NCBI RefSeq assembly: GCF_900104305.1
Contig: NZ_FNJC01000003.1
Location: 558,001-622,000, forward strand
Direction: 5' to 3'
DNA: 64,000 nt
Source of the DNA: Filomicrobium insigne
GTDB taxonomy: Bacteria > Pseudomonadota > Alphaproteobacteria > Rhizobiales > Hyphomicrobiaceae
Numbering within the stretch: the stretch's first letter is position 1; every line of letters begins with the position of its first letter. Below are positions 31,309 to 41,390 of the stretch, one piece after another. Below the pieces are notes generated by a model. That model was not told the origin of the DNA, searched no databases, and saw only the letters and a program-made list of their open reading frames with translations. The position numbers and the translations under genes were made by a program.

Positions 31309-31758
31309 ATGCGTCTCAGCAGGATAACTCCCGTATTTTTCGTGCTTTTAAGCACAGCCGCAACGGCTGGAGATCTTGAAGCCGATGTCGCCCAATGCCG
31401 TGCCTATGAGACCGAGCGTACAACACTCGTGGCGACGGGAGTCGATGCGGATATGCAAAAAGGGCCGGAGTGGGCGCGGTCCAACCTGCCAGCGAACCGG
31501 CTGCAGCAAATCATGCGCTATATCCACCTAGACGAACAATTGAAGTTTCGCTGCCCAGAAGTTTTTGCTTCTGCAGCGGTGAAAGCCGAAGAGGAGCGGG
31601 CACGTCAGGAGGCTCTCGAGGCAAAACGTTGGGCAGAACGCTTGGCGGAATTTGCCAAGAACCCCATGCTGCCGGAGAGAAAGCCCGTGACGATGGCACG
31701 TGCAAAGCCGCAACCTGCACCCCCAGGGCCACCGCTACCGGAGCGGGCGACCCGCTGA
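31309..31758 (+). CDS. Small exported protein of unknown function
   Basis: The 149-residue product has a signal peptide of about 20 residues (ending TAATA before GDLEADV) followed by a charged helical domain with two cysteines (near residues 29 and 83) and a proline-rich tail (PPGPPLPERATR). I do not recognise the family. The chosen ATG has GAGG four bases upstream and starts directly with the signal peptide; an upstream ATG at 31228 would place 27 residues before it. Likely periplasmic. Confidence 0.7.
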   Translation: MRLSRITPVFFVLLSTAATAGDLEADVAQCRAYETERTTLVATGVDADMQKGPEWARSNLPANRLQQIMRYIHLDEQLKFRCPEVFASAAVKAEEERARQEALEAKRWAERLAEFAKNPMLPERKPVTMARAKPQPAPPGPPLPERATR

Positions 31759-31889
31759 GGACTAAGAGTTCGGCTGGACCGTCCAATTAATCGCAGGGGG
31801 TGGCGGCATGAGTGCGGCTGGTGTAGAAGCCGCCCATCCAGCAACCTGCTGCCCGACCGACAGCGCCTTGAATTGGGATCTGCAACCTT

Positions 31890-32291
31890 ATGATAACCGT
31901 CATCCTTGTCGTCCACATCATGATCGCCGTCGCGCTGATCGTCGTTGTGCTTATGCAGCGTTCGGAAGGCGGGGCACTTGGTATGGGTGGAGGAGGCGGA
32001 GGCGGAGGCGGCTTTCTGACCGGACGCGGCACGGCCAACCTGCTCACCCGAACGACCGCCGTTTTGGCAATGTGCTTCTTTGCGACCAGCATTGTTCTGA
32101 CATTGCTTGCCAATTCCGGCGGCCCGCGGGGCTCGGTATTCGATAACGCGGGCCAACCTGCGGCGACGGATACGAAAGCCGGCACAGAGAAATCGGCCCC
32201 GTCAGCGCCCACCGATGGCGGTGGAGGCGGACTGCTTGATGATCTGGAACGCGGACGTGCGCCGCTGCCGACCGTTCCTGGCACGCGCTAA
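31890..32291 (+). CDS. secG: Preprotein translocase subunit SecG
   Basis: Accessory subunit of the SecYEG channel. The layout is typical: a first membrane helix (about residues 2-22), the QRSEGGALGMGG loop extended here by a long glycine run, a second helix (about residues 55-75), and a low-complexity tail rich in Ala, Pro, Thr and Gly. At 133 residues it is slightly long because of this tail. It is 175 bases upstream of pyrG, and often precedes pyrG in this group. Confidence 0.93.
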   Translation: MITVILVVHIMIAVALIVVVLMQRSEGGALGMGGGGGGGGGFLTGRGTANLLTRTTAVLAMCFFATSIVLTLLANSGGPRGSVFDNAGQPAATDTKAGTEKSAPSAPTDGGGGGLLDDLERGRAPLPTVPGTR

Positions 32292-32319
32292 AAGCTGATT
32301 TTTCGCGGTAGGCGGAAAT

Positions 32320-32346
32320 ATGGCCTCTGTTCTTACCAGAGGTCAT
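32320..32346. repeat. Hairpin between secG and pyrG
   Basis: A 10-bp stem with one G-U pair (32320-32329 with 32337-32346) and a seven-base loop. No T-run follows, so it is not a standard terminator; it could be an mRNA 3' end or a pyrG leader structure. Confidence 0.45.
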
Positions 32347-32370
32347 CGCGGCTGGTCTTGGGCGACCTAA

Positions 32371-34092
<1,722 letters not shown>

Positions 34093-34124
34093 TCTTTCTC
34101 GAGTTAGAGCGATCTGAAAATGCG

Positions 34125-34159
34125 TACGGGCGAGGGAAGTCCCCCGCCCGTATTTTTTT
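34125..34159 (+). terminator. Terminator after pyrG
   Basis: An 8-bp stem (34125-34132 with 34145-34152) extended by three G-C pairs after one mismatch, with an AAGT loop, and a run of seven T. Confidence 0.9.
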
Positions 34160-34191
34160 AGCCGGCTCAACAGAGGTTGAGTCGCCAGATG

Positions 34192-34773
34192 TCAGTGAGC
34201 ATAAGCGGTAATCTTGAAGTTTGAACGCTTCGGCGCGGCATAGCCGATGCTCGGACGCGTGGTACCCTTCTTGGCGTAACGCGCACCTGGGCTCTTCTTC
34301 TTACCTTTGTAAGAAGCGTACTTCTTATTGCCTGAACGCTTTTTCGAAGCGTAACTGCGACCCTTGCCGATGGGCGTACCTTTGGCATTCACACAATGGT
34401 GGAAACGCACACGCGGTCCATTGTCGATATGGATGTGGTGCATTCCGCAGCTATACGTTCCGACACCGCCACCATGGTTGGCCTTTAGCCAAGCAACGAC
34501 TTGACTGTGCTTACCCTTGGGCGGGTGGAAGTCTACCGCACGGCAGGACGCGTGATAGCTGCGCTTACCGGAACCGGCGATTCGGGCGCCCGGCCGATGG
34601 GTTGAAACGATACGTACGGGGCCGAACTTCGCACGGATTTGGCTGAGCTTTGCTTTGAGGCCGCTCGGCAGGCAGGAGGCCTGCGCCGTAACAGTAGAAG
34701 CCTCGACAAAAGCAAAACAAGTTAGGGCAAAAAGGATCGCGCCCAGGCGCGACAGCCCGCTCAGTTTACACAT
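34192..34773 (-). CDS. Peptidase M15-type exported protein with basic tail
   Basis: Probable periplasmic zinc peptidase of the M15/D-Ala-D-Ala carboxypeptidase-like group acting on peptidoglycan. After a signal peptide (LGAILFALTCFAFVEAS) the domain has the zinc-ligand pattern HASCRAVDF (His and Asp) and HHIHIDNG (His). From the ATG chosen it is 193 residues. The C-terminal third is very rich in Lys, Arg, Tyr and Ser (residues about 130-185), which may bind wall polymers. Substrate and activity are inferred from motifs only. It is convergent with pyrG and ends just after the pyrG terminator. Confidence 0.8.
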   Translation of the reverse strand: MCKLSGLSRLGAILFALTCFAFVEASTVTAQASCLPSGLKAKLSQIRAKFGPVRIVSTHRPGARIAGSGKRSYHASCRAVDFHPPKGKHSQVVAWLKANHGGGVGTYSCGMHHIHIDNGPRVRFHHCVNAKGTPIGKGRSYASKKRSGNKKYASYKGKKKSPGARYAKKGTTRPSIGYAAPKRSNFKITAYAH

Positions 34774-35157
34774 TGCTACAATCACTCCGATTTTGTTCCC
34801 GTTGGCGCTCGATGGGCGTGTTCTATTTTTGTCCCCCACTCATCGAGGCGCGGCGGGCAGGTCGAACCGAAATGCGGCAGCAACGAGACGAAGCGTGCAA
34901 AGTGCGACAAAATGGCTAGATTTATCAGAGGCTCATGCGCGCGAATTGCGAAGCCGTAAGAAGATGCAAGGCCCCGTTTTCAAAGGGGTCCTTGCGCTTT
35001 TTAATAAAATCCACTTGGACGCCAGCCTGCGACGAAAGTATTCAGTGGGATTTGTGCAACATAGTGCGTGGCGTTCGCACGAAATTGCGATGTGGGGAAC
35101 AGCTGCGGAGCGATTAACGCTCTCGTCATGGCGCGACACGGGCGCTATAAGTCCGCC
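34774..35157 (+). other. Intergenic region before kdsA; plus-strand terminator inside, possible small RNA
   Basis: No protein gene fits here. The region contains a clear plus-strand terminator (listed separately), yet no plus-strand gene lies upstream of it after the pyrG terminator, which suggests a short untranslated transcript. The start of the M15 gene on the other strand and the kdsA promoter must also lie here. Confidence 0.4.
34966..35002 (+). terminator. Orphan plus-strand terminator
   Basis: A 10-bp stem (34966-34975 with 34985-34995, one bulged T) around GTTTTCAAA, followed by GC and five T. It has no protein-coding gene to terminate on this strand. Confidence 0.8.
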
Positions 35158-36015
35158 ATGTCCATGCACCCACCCCGTCCTAATAGCTCCGTCTCGATTG
35201 CGGGCGTCACGCTAGCCAACGCAGCTCCGATTGCCGTATTTGCTGGCCCGTGTCAGATGGAAAGCCGTGAACACGCGCTGGAATGTGCTTCCGCGCTAAA
35301 GGAGATCGCCGAGCGGCTTGGCATCGGCCTGATCTACAAGTCGTCGTTCGACAAGGCTAATCGTACGTCGTTGAGTGGCAAACGGGGCATGGGGCTCGCA
35401 GCTGCGCTCCCCGTCTTCGCAGAGATCCGAGAAACCTTGGGTCTTCCCGTTGTGACAGACGTACATGAACCCGAGCAGTGCGCCGTGGTTGCCGAAGTCA
35501 TCGACGTTTTGCAGATCCCGGCCTTTTTATGCCGCCAGACGGACCTGTTGATTGCCGCCGCCAAGACGGGCCGGATCATCAAGATCAAGAAGGGGCAGTT
35601 CCTTGCTCCTTGGGATATGAAGAATGCGGTCGACAAAGTCGTTGGGTCCGGCAACGCCAACGTCCTTCTGACGGAACGTGGCGCATCTTTCGGCTACAAC
35701 ACTCTCGTAAGCGATATGAGAGCCCTGCCGATCATGGCCGAGACCGGATGCCCTGTAATTTTCGACGCGACACACTCTGTACAGCAGCCTGGTGGCCAAG
35801 GCGCATCGTCGGGCGGAGACCGGCGATACGTGCCGGTTTTGGCTCGCGCAGCAGTAGCTGTCGGCGTCGCGGGTCTCTTTATTGAAACGCATCCAGATCC
35901 AGACCACGCGCCGTCGGACGGTCCCAACATGGTCCCGTTGTGCGACTTCGAAGCTCTCATGAAAGACTTGCAGGCGATTGATCGCGTGGTTAAGTCGGCA
36001 CGCGCGCCGGTGTAA
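35158..36015 (+). CDS. kdsA: 3-deoxy-8-phosphooctulonate synthase (Kdo-8-P synthase)
   Basis: Condenses PEP and arabinose-5-phosphate to Kdo-8-P, supplying the Kdo that joins lipid A to core LPS. The TIM-barrel signature is clear: FAGPCQMESREHAL near residue 27, KSSFDKANRTS, and FDATHSVQQPGGQG. The ATG chosen gives 285 residues, the family length; the open frame runs 30 codons upstream without resemblance. No strong ribosome binding site is seen, so the exact ATG (35158 or 35164) is open. Confidence 0.96.
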   Translation: MSMHPPRPNSSVSIAGVTLANAAPIAVFAGPCQMESREHALECASALKEIAERLGIGLIYKSSFDKANRTSLSGKRGMGLAAALPVFAEIRETLGLPVVTDVHEPEQCAVVAEVIDVLQIPAFLCRQTDLLIAAAKTGRIIKIKKGQFLAPWDMKNAVDKVVGSGNANVLLTERGASFGYNTLVSDMRALPIMAETGCPVIFDATHSVQQPGGQGASSGGDRRYVPVLARAAVAVGVAGLFIETHPDPDHAPSDGPNMVPLCDFEALMKDLQAIDRVVKSARAPV

Positions 36016-36046
36016 ACTGGCACGCAAAGACACGAACTCATTCATT

Positions 36047-36189
36047 GAGAGTATGGGTGAAACCCGTATGCGGCCACTGTCGCCGCAGCCGCTAATATTG
36101 CATTGCCGGGCACAAAGTCTGATTGCAACGGCATAGACGCCCGCCCGCGACCTCGCTAAAGGTCGCCGATACGAGACCTGAGAGACCTG
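36047..36189 (+). promoter_or_regulatory. Structured tkt leader with B12-riboswitch-like words (tentative)
   Basis: The gap before tkt folds into several hairpins: 36051-36057 with 36063-36069 closing a TGAAA loop; GCGG and CCGC flanking a CCACTGTCG loop (36070-36086); and GCGACCT with AGGTCGC (36148-36166). GGTGAAACCC, GCCACTGT and GAGACCTG occur in the order seen in cobalamin riboswitches. The usual GGGAA element and pairing arms were not found, so this may be chance. Confidence 0.2.
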
Positions 36190-36202
36190 GAAGGGAGAGC
36201 AA

Positions 36203-38215
36203 ATGAACGAGGCGCAGACCCGCACGGGCGCCACCGAAGCGGTCAGCCATGCCGACATGGCCAATGCCATTCGGGCCTTGTCGATGGATGCCGTACAGGC
36301 CGCAAAGTCCGGCCACCCCGGCATGCCGATGGGAATGGCCGATGTTGCCACCGTTCTTTACAGGGACGTTTTGCGCTTTTCCGCGAACGCTCCGGATTGG
36401 CCAAACCGCGACCGTTTCGTTCTATCGGCCGGTCACGGTTCGATGCTGCTTTATTCCCTGCTCTACCTCACCGGCTATCCGGGTATGACCATCGAGGAAA
36501 TCAAGAATTTCCGCCAATGGGGCTCCAATACCGCCGGTCACCCTGAATATGGTCACGCCGCAGGCATCGAAACGACGACCGGCCCGTTGGGGCAGGGCAT
36601 CGCTAATGCTGTCGGCATGGCCTTATCTGAGCGCTTGCTCAACGCGCGCGCAGGTAACGATCTCATCAATCACCACATCTATTGTATCGCTGGTGATGGC
36701 TGCCTCATGGAAGGCATTTCGCAGGAAGCGATCTCGCTCGCGGGCCATCTGCGTCTCGGCAAACTAATTGTGCTCTTTGACGACAACGGCATATCGATCG
36801 ATGGGTCAACGAGCCTAGCTGTTTCTGACGATCAAGTTGCCCGGTTCGCGGCGAGCGGCTGGAATACGATGCGGATCGACGGCCATGATCCCGAGGCGAT
36901 CAGCAAGGCGCTCGCCGCGGCGCGTGCGGACAGTTCCAAACCGTGGCTCATCGCCTGCCGCACCGTCATCGGATACGGCTCGCCAGCACGGGCTGGCACC
37001 GCCAAGGCCCATGGTGAACCGCTGGGTCCCGACGAAATCACTGCGACCCGAGAAAAGCTCGGCTGGCCGTATCAGCCCTTCGAAGTGCCCGAGGACGTCC
37101 TCAACGCTTGGCGGGCACTTGGGGCCGCTCACAAGGGCGAAGTTGAAGCGTGGGACAAGCGAGTAGCCTCAGCATCCTCTGATGTTCAGGCTCTGTTCGC
37201 CAAGCCAGTCGCCGAGCCGCGCGCGAAAGCCCTCGCAGCTGCCGTGACCGCCGCCAAAACACAGTTCGCGGCGGACGAAAGCCAGAAGGCAACGCGCGTC
37301 TGGTCGCAGCTGACGCTGGAACATCTCGTCCCTGCACTTCCCGAACTTATCGGCGGCTCCGCCGATCTGACGGGGTCTAACGGCACACGAACGTCTCACC
37401 ATAAATCTGTGACGCCCGACGACTTTTCCGCGAACTACATTCACTACGGCGTCCGCGAACACGGCATGGCTGCCGCAATGAACGGATTGGCTCTGTCGGG
37501 AAGCATCATCCCTTACGGCGCCACCTTCCTGGTGTTTACGGATTATTGCCGTCCTTCAATCCGCCTGTCCGCGCTGATGCATCAACGCGTCATTTACGTC
37601 ATGACGCACGATTCCATTGGTCTTGGCGAAGACGGGCCGACTCACCAGCCTGTTGAGCACCTTTCGGCGCTGCGTGCGATTCCCAATTTGCACGTTATGA
37701 GGCCGGCAGATGGCGTCGAGACCGCCGAATGTTGGGAACTCGCCATCGGCGCCACGAAAACTCCAACGATCCTTGCTCTTTCGCGTCAGGGCGTGCCGCG
37801 TCTGCGAACCGACGCAAGCAGCGTAAACCGTTGCGCGAAGGGTGCCTACGTTCTCAATGAGGCCGAGGGAGCACGTGACGTCACTCTCATCGCCACGGGT
37901 ACAGAAGTCGGCCTCGCACGCAGTGCAGCCAAGCAGCTGGCAGAACGCGGCATCAAAGCGGCCGTCGTATCTATGCCATCGATGGAACTTTTCCGGGCTC
38001 AGGATGACGCATACCGGGAGGAGACCTTAGGCGCTGCACCGCGCATCGCCATCGAAGCTGCAATTGCTCAGAGCTGGTACGAGTGGCTGCGCCCTGGCGA
38101 CCGTTTCGTTGGCCTCAAAGATTTCGGCGCATCCGCGCCGGCCGGTGAGCTCTACAAGCAATTTGGCCTGACCGCGGACCATATCGCCGGCATTGCCACT
38201 GAACTCGTCAAATAA
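36203..38215 (+). CDS. tkt: Transketolase
   Basis: Thiamine-diphosphate enzyme moving two-carbon units between sugar phosphates in the pentose phosphate pathway, and in the Calvin or some formaldehyde cycles. The TPP/Mg motif GDGCLMEGISQEA is near residue 155, AKSGHPGMPMG near residue 35, and the pyrimidine domain has IHYGVREHGMAAAMNG and DSIGLGEDGPTHQP. The 670 residues are full length. GAAGGGAGAG precedes the ATG. It is followed after 66 bases by pgk; the gap (GAPDH) gene often found between them is absent. Confidence 0.97.
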   Translation: MNEAQTRTGATEAVSHADMANAIRALSMDAVQAAKSGHPGMPMGMADVATVLYRDVLRFSANAPDWPNRDRFVLSAGHGSMLLYSLLYLTGYPGMTIEEIKNFRQWGSNTAGHPEYGHAAGIETTTGPLGQGIANAVGMALSERLLNARAGNDLINHHIYCIAGDGCLMEGISQEAISLAGHLRLGKLIVLFDDNGISIDGSTSLAVSDDQVARFAASGWNTMRIDGHDPEAISKALAAARADSSKPWLIACRTVIGYGSPARAGTAKAHGEPLGPDEITATREKLGWPYQPFEVPEDVLNAWRALGAAHKGEVEAWDKRVASASSDVQALFAKPVAEPRAKALAAAVTAAKTQFAADESQKATRVWSQLTLEHLVPALPELIGGSADLTGSNGTRTSHHKSVTPDDFSANYIHYGVREHGMAAAMNGLALSGSIIPYGATFLVFTDYCRPSIRLSALMHQRVIYVMTHDSIGLGEDGPTHQPVEHLSALRAIPNLHVMRPADGVETAECWELAIGATKTPTILALSRQGVPRLRTDASSVNRCAKGAYVLNEAEGARDVTLIATGTEVGLARSAAKQLAERGIKAAVVSMPSMELFRAQDDAYREETLGAAPRIAIEAAIAQSWYEWLRPGDRFVGLKDFGASAPAGELYKQFGLTADHIAGIATELVK

Positions 38216-38281
38216 ACAAACGAGAGGCGCTTGTGCGGGATCCCGGCAAGCGCCTCAGAAAAATATGCGCAGGGCGGGAAA

Positions 38282-39484
38282 ATGGACTTTTCAAAACTGA
38301 GAACAACCGAAGGCCTCGACGTCGACGGGAAGCGCGTCATGGTGCGCGTAGATCTCAACGTGCCCTTGCGCGATGGCGTTGTCACCGACGCAACTCGTAT
38401 TGTCCGCATCGCCCCCTGTTTGCTCGACCTCGCGTCGCGCGGCGCCAAGGTTATCGTCATCTCCCACTTCGGCCGCCCGAAAGGTAAGCCTCTGAAAGAG
38501 TTCTCCCTCGTGCCCGTAGCCGGGCGAATGGGAGAGGTCCTGCAGAAACCCATCCGTTTCGCTGCAGACTGTATTGGCCCGGAGGCGCGCGATGCCGTTG
38601 AACACCTTGCGCCTGGCGATATCGCGCTTTTTGAGAATCTGCGGTTCCACCCAGGGGAAGAAGCCAACGATCCCGCATTCGCCCAAGAGCTGGCGCGAAA
38701 CGCAGATATCTTTGTTGGCGAAGCATTTTCCACCTCACATCGTGCTCACGCATCGACGGAAGCAATTACGCATTTGCTGCCCTCCTACGCAGGGCCTCTG
38801 ATGCTTGAGGAAATCAACGCGCTGCGAGCCGCGCTCGAAGAACCGAAGCGACCGACGGTAGCCGTTGTTGGAGGCGCAAAGGTCTCGACCAAGATACCGA
38901 TCCTCACGCACCTCGTTGCAAAGGTGGACAAGCTGATCATCGGTGGCGGTATGGCCAACACGTTCCTTCAGGCCAAGGGCGTGGAAGTCGGCAAATCCCT
39001 TGCGGAGCCAGATTTTCACGACACAGCCCGTCAGATCATGGCCGCTGCAGCGGAGAGTGGCTGCGAGATTCTTCTGCCCGATGACGCCGTAGTGGCGCGA
39101 GAATTCAAGGTGCAGGCGGAATGCAACACGGTCCCGATCGACGCCGTACCAGCCGACGCCATGATCCTCGACGTTGGCCCAAAATCGGTTGCCCACCTGA
39201 CTCACGTCCTCGGCAGCTGCCAGACGTTGTTATGGAATGGCCCCCTGGGCGCCTTTGAAATCGAACCCTTCGGCGAAGGAACGTTCGCACTTGCTAGAGC
39301 CGCCGCGGCCCTAACGAAGGCTGGCGCCCTGGTTTCCGTTGCAGGCGGCGGCGACACCGTCGCAGCATTGAACGCTGCAGGTGTGGGTAAGAATTTCACC
39401 TACGTATCGACAGCAGGCGGCGCGTTCCTGGAGTGGCTGGAAGGTCGCGAATTACCAGGCGTCGCCGCTCTTCTGAGCGAATAA
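38282..39484 (+). CDS. pgk: Phosphoglycerate kinase
   Basis: Transfers phosphate between 1,3-bisphosphoglycerate and ADP. The 400 residues have RVDLNVPLRDG near residue 22, the nearby SHFGRPKGK, and VGGAKVSTKIPIL and the nucleotide-binding GGGDTVAALN in the C-terminal lobe. The ATG follows AGGGCGGGA; the frame is open for 17 codons upstream. It lies close behind tkt and is probably co-transcribed. Confidence 0.98.
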   Translation: MDFSKLRTTEGLDVDGKRVMVRVDLNVPLRDGVVTDATRIVRIAPCLLDLASRGAKVIVISHFGRPKGKPLKEFSLVPVAGRMGEVLQKPIRFAADCIGPEARDAVEHLAPGDIALFENLRFHPGEEANDPAFAQELARNADIFVGEAFSTSHRAHASTEAITHLLPSYAGPLMLEEINALRAALEEPKRPTVAVVGGAKVSTKIPILTHLVAKVDKLIIGGGMANTFLQAKGVEVGKSLAEPDFHDTARQIMAAAAESGCEILLPDDAVVAREFKVQAECNTVPIDAVPADAMILDVGPKSVAHLTHVLGSCQTLLWNGPLGAFEIEPFGEGTFALARAAAALTKAGALVSVAGGGDTVAALNAAGVGKNFTYVSTAGGAFLEWLEGRELPGVAALLSE

Positions 39485-39690
39485 AACGCACGTTGCGACA
39501 CGCTTCGGTTCGACAACGTTTGCAATAGAATTGTGCAACACTGAAATACGGCTAAACTCACCCCCACGCCAATCACAGACCGCCGTTATGCCCGATTGAC
39601 GATCTGCCAATGGATTTTCGGCAGGTTTCGTTGGATATATAGGAAAACGTCGGCGCCAAAGTGCGCAGGGATAAAGGGGAGGATTGCCGA

Positions 39691-40320
39691 ATGGTACGTA
39701 TTGCAATGGCCGTGCTGGCCGCGGCGATGTTTGGATTCGCCATTCCAGCATCGGCACAGACTGCGCCAACCGCAGCTAAGGATGCACCGGCTGCTGCGGC
39801 AAAGAGCGAAGCAAAGGCACCACCGAAGGCTAAAGACCGTTGCCAGGATGGCGAACCCTCCGAGGTCGCAACATATAAAATCAGCAAGGGCGAAACGCTC
39901 GAAAAGGCAATCAACGAACCGCTCGATGGGAAGACGGGCGATGCCGATAAAGGTCTGGGATGGATGGCGCATCGGCGACTGGGTAACTGCCTCGCCTGCC
40001 ACAAGATCTCCAAGGTCTTGGCCATGGCCGAAAAGACCCCGAGCATTAAGGTCACGGCTCTGAATGGCAAGACATCATCCATGCCTCTCGGCATTCACGG
40101 AGAAATCGGCCCTCCGTTAGACGGCGTAGCTAACCGCTACACCGAGGGCGAACTACGCATGCTGGTTGTCGACCCAAAGACGGCGTTCCCCGACACCATC
40201 ATGCCGGCCTTTCACAAGAACTCCGGTTTCACGCGTGTTCACCCAGATTGTCAGGGCTTGGCGATCTTCAACGCTCAACAGGTTGAAGACGTTGTGGCGT
40301 TCCTGAAAACGCTGAAGTGA
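39691..40320 (+). CDS. soxX: Sulfur oxidation c-type cytochrome SoxX
   Basis: Mono-heme subunit of SoxXA, which links thiosulfate to the SoxY carrier in the periplasm. A signal peptide of about 23 residues ends ASA; an Ala/Lys/Pro-rich linker follows. The heme motif C100-L-A-C103-H104 and the Met171 region (PDTIMPAFHK) fit SoxX, as does GPPLDGVANRYTEGELR. The 209-residue protein has GGGGAGG upstream of its ATG. SoxA follows 43 bases later. No SoxYZ, SoxB or SoxCD genes are in the window. Confidence 0.93.
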   Translation: MVRIAMAVLAAAMFGFAIPASAQTAPTAAKDAPAAAAKSEAKAPPKAKDRCQDGEPSEVATYKISKGETLEKAINEPLDGKTGDADKGLGWMAHRRLGNCLACHKISKVLAMAEKTPSIKVTALNGKTSSMPLGIHGEIGPPLDGVANRYTEGELRMLVVDPKTAFPDTIMPAFHKNSGFTRVHPDCQGLAIFNAQQVEDVVAFLKTLK

Positions 40321-40363
40321 CAATGACACACAGACCGATGTGAGCTGTGGGAGGATAACGAAG

Positions 40364-41197
40364 ATGAATATTTTCAAATCAATTGCACTTCCGGTAGCGA
40401 TCTTAGTGGCAGCAAGCTTTGCGGGTGTTGGCGCGCTGTCCGCAGCGGATGGGGTGACCGAGGCGGTTAAGCCAGCGTCTAAGGACAATCCGCTAAAAGA
40501 GCTCTGGTCCGGAAAAAAATGGGCATCGGAAACGACGCAGGAAATGCAGGACGACGAGTTCGCAAATCCGTCGGGACCCTGGCAGGCCATCGGCGAGGAA
40601 GAGTGGAGCAAAGTCGAAGGCGAAGCAGGTAAATCCTGCGCCAGCTGCCACGACGACGCAGCGCAATCCATGAAAGGTGTGGGCGCGCGCTATCCCGTCT
40701 ACTTCGAACCGTGGAAGAAGATGATGGTGCTTGAACAGCGCATCAACTACTGCCGCGAAAACAATATGAAGGCAAAGCCCTACAAGTGGGAAAGCGATCA
40801 GATGATCGGCATGATGATCCACGTTAAGTCGCAATCGCGCGGCATGCCGGTGGACGTCAAGATCGATGGGCCCGCAGCCCCCTTCTTCGAAAAAGGCAAA
40901 GAGTTCTACTATCAGCGGCGTGGCCAGCTCGACATGGCTTGCAAACATTGCCACGAGGGCAACTACGGCCAGCACATCCGCGCAGAGACCCTGAGCCAGG
41001 GGCAGTCCAACGGCTTTCCAACCTACCGGCTGAAGTGGCAAAAGCCCGGGACGCTTCATCGTCGTTTCCGTGGCTGCAACGAACAGGTGCGGTCCAAAGC
41101 TTTCGACCGCGGCTCCGACGAGTACGTCAATCTGGAGCTTTACTTGGCTTGGCGCGGTCAGGGACTGCCGATCGAAACACCATCCGTCAGGCGCTAA
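40364..41197 (+). CDS. soxA: Sulfur oxidation c-type cytochrome SoxA (di-heme)
   Basis: Catalytic subunit of SoxXA. After a signal peptide (ending GALSA) there are two heme motifs, C92-A-S-C95-H96 and C193-K-H-C196-H197, and Cys238 in RGCNEQVR, which corresponds to the active-site heme ligand that carries persulfide in known SoxA. All key residues are present, so the enzyme should be functional. The ATG, with GGGAGG about ten bases upstream, gives 277 residues. A hairpin with a GAAA loop lies just after the stop, and a CcdA/SoxV-like gene follows. Confidence 0.94.
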   Translation: MNIFKSIALPVAILVAASFAGVGALSAADGVTEAVKPASKDNPLKELWSGKKWASETTQEMQDDEFANPSGPWQAIGEEEWSKVEGEAGKSCASCHDDAAQSMKGVGARYPVYFEPWKKMMVLEQRINYCRENNMKAKPYKWESDQMIGMMIHVKSQSRGMPVDVKIDGPAAPFFEKGKEFYYQRRGQLDMACKHCHEGNYGQHIRAETLSQGQSNGFPTYRLKWQKPGTLHRRFRGCNEQVRSKAFDRGSDEYVNLELYLAWRGQGLPIETPSVRR

Positions 41198-41214
41198 GAC
41201 CCAATGGGCACACC

Positions 41215-41244
41215 GTGAGTTACGACCGAAAGGTCCAAACTCAC
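41215..41244. repeat. GAAA-tetraloop hairpin after soxA
   Basis: GTGAGTT (41215-41221) pairs with AACTCAC (41238-41244). After a 2x2 internal loop, GACC pairs with GGTC around a GAAA tetraloop. No T-run follows, so it is more likely an mRNA-stabilising or processing structure than a terminator. Confidence 0.6.
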
Positions 41245-41390
41245 GCACAACTCCCGGCGAAGTGATGGGCGCAGTGTTGCGCCCGTCTCGCGCCGCATAC
41301 ATAAGCTTGCGACCGCTGAACACGTTGTGAGGGCCGGCGGATTTATTGCAGTTGCTCAGATAATCGAGCGATCGGGGAGAATGGTGCGGG

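Noticed and set aside
39516-39538. Imperfect dyad TTGCAAT...ATTGTGCAA upstream of soxX as a regulator site
   Set aside because: The two arms differ by an insertion and no matching second site was found; too weak to call.
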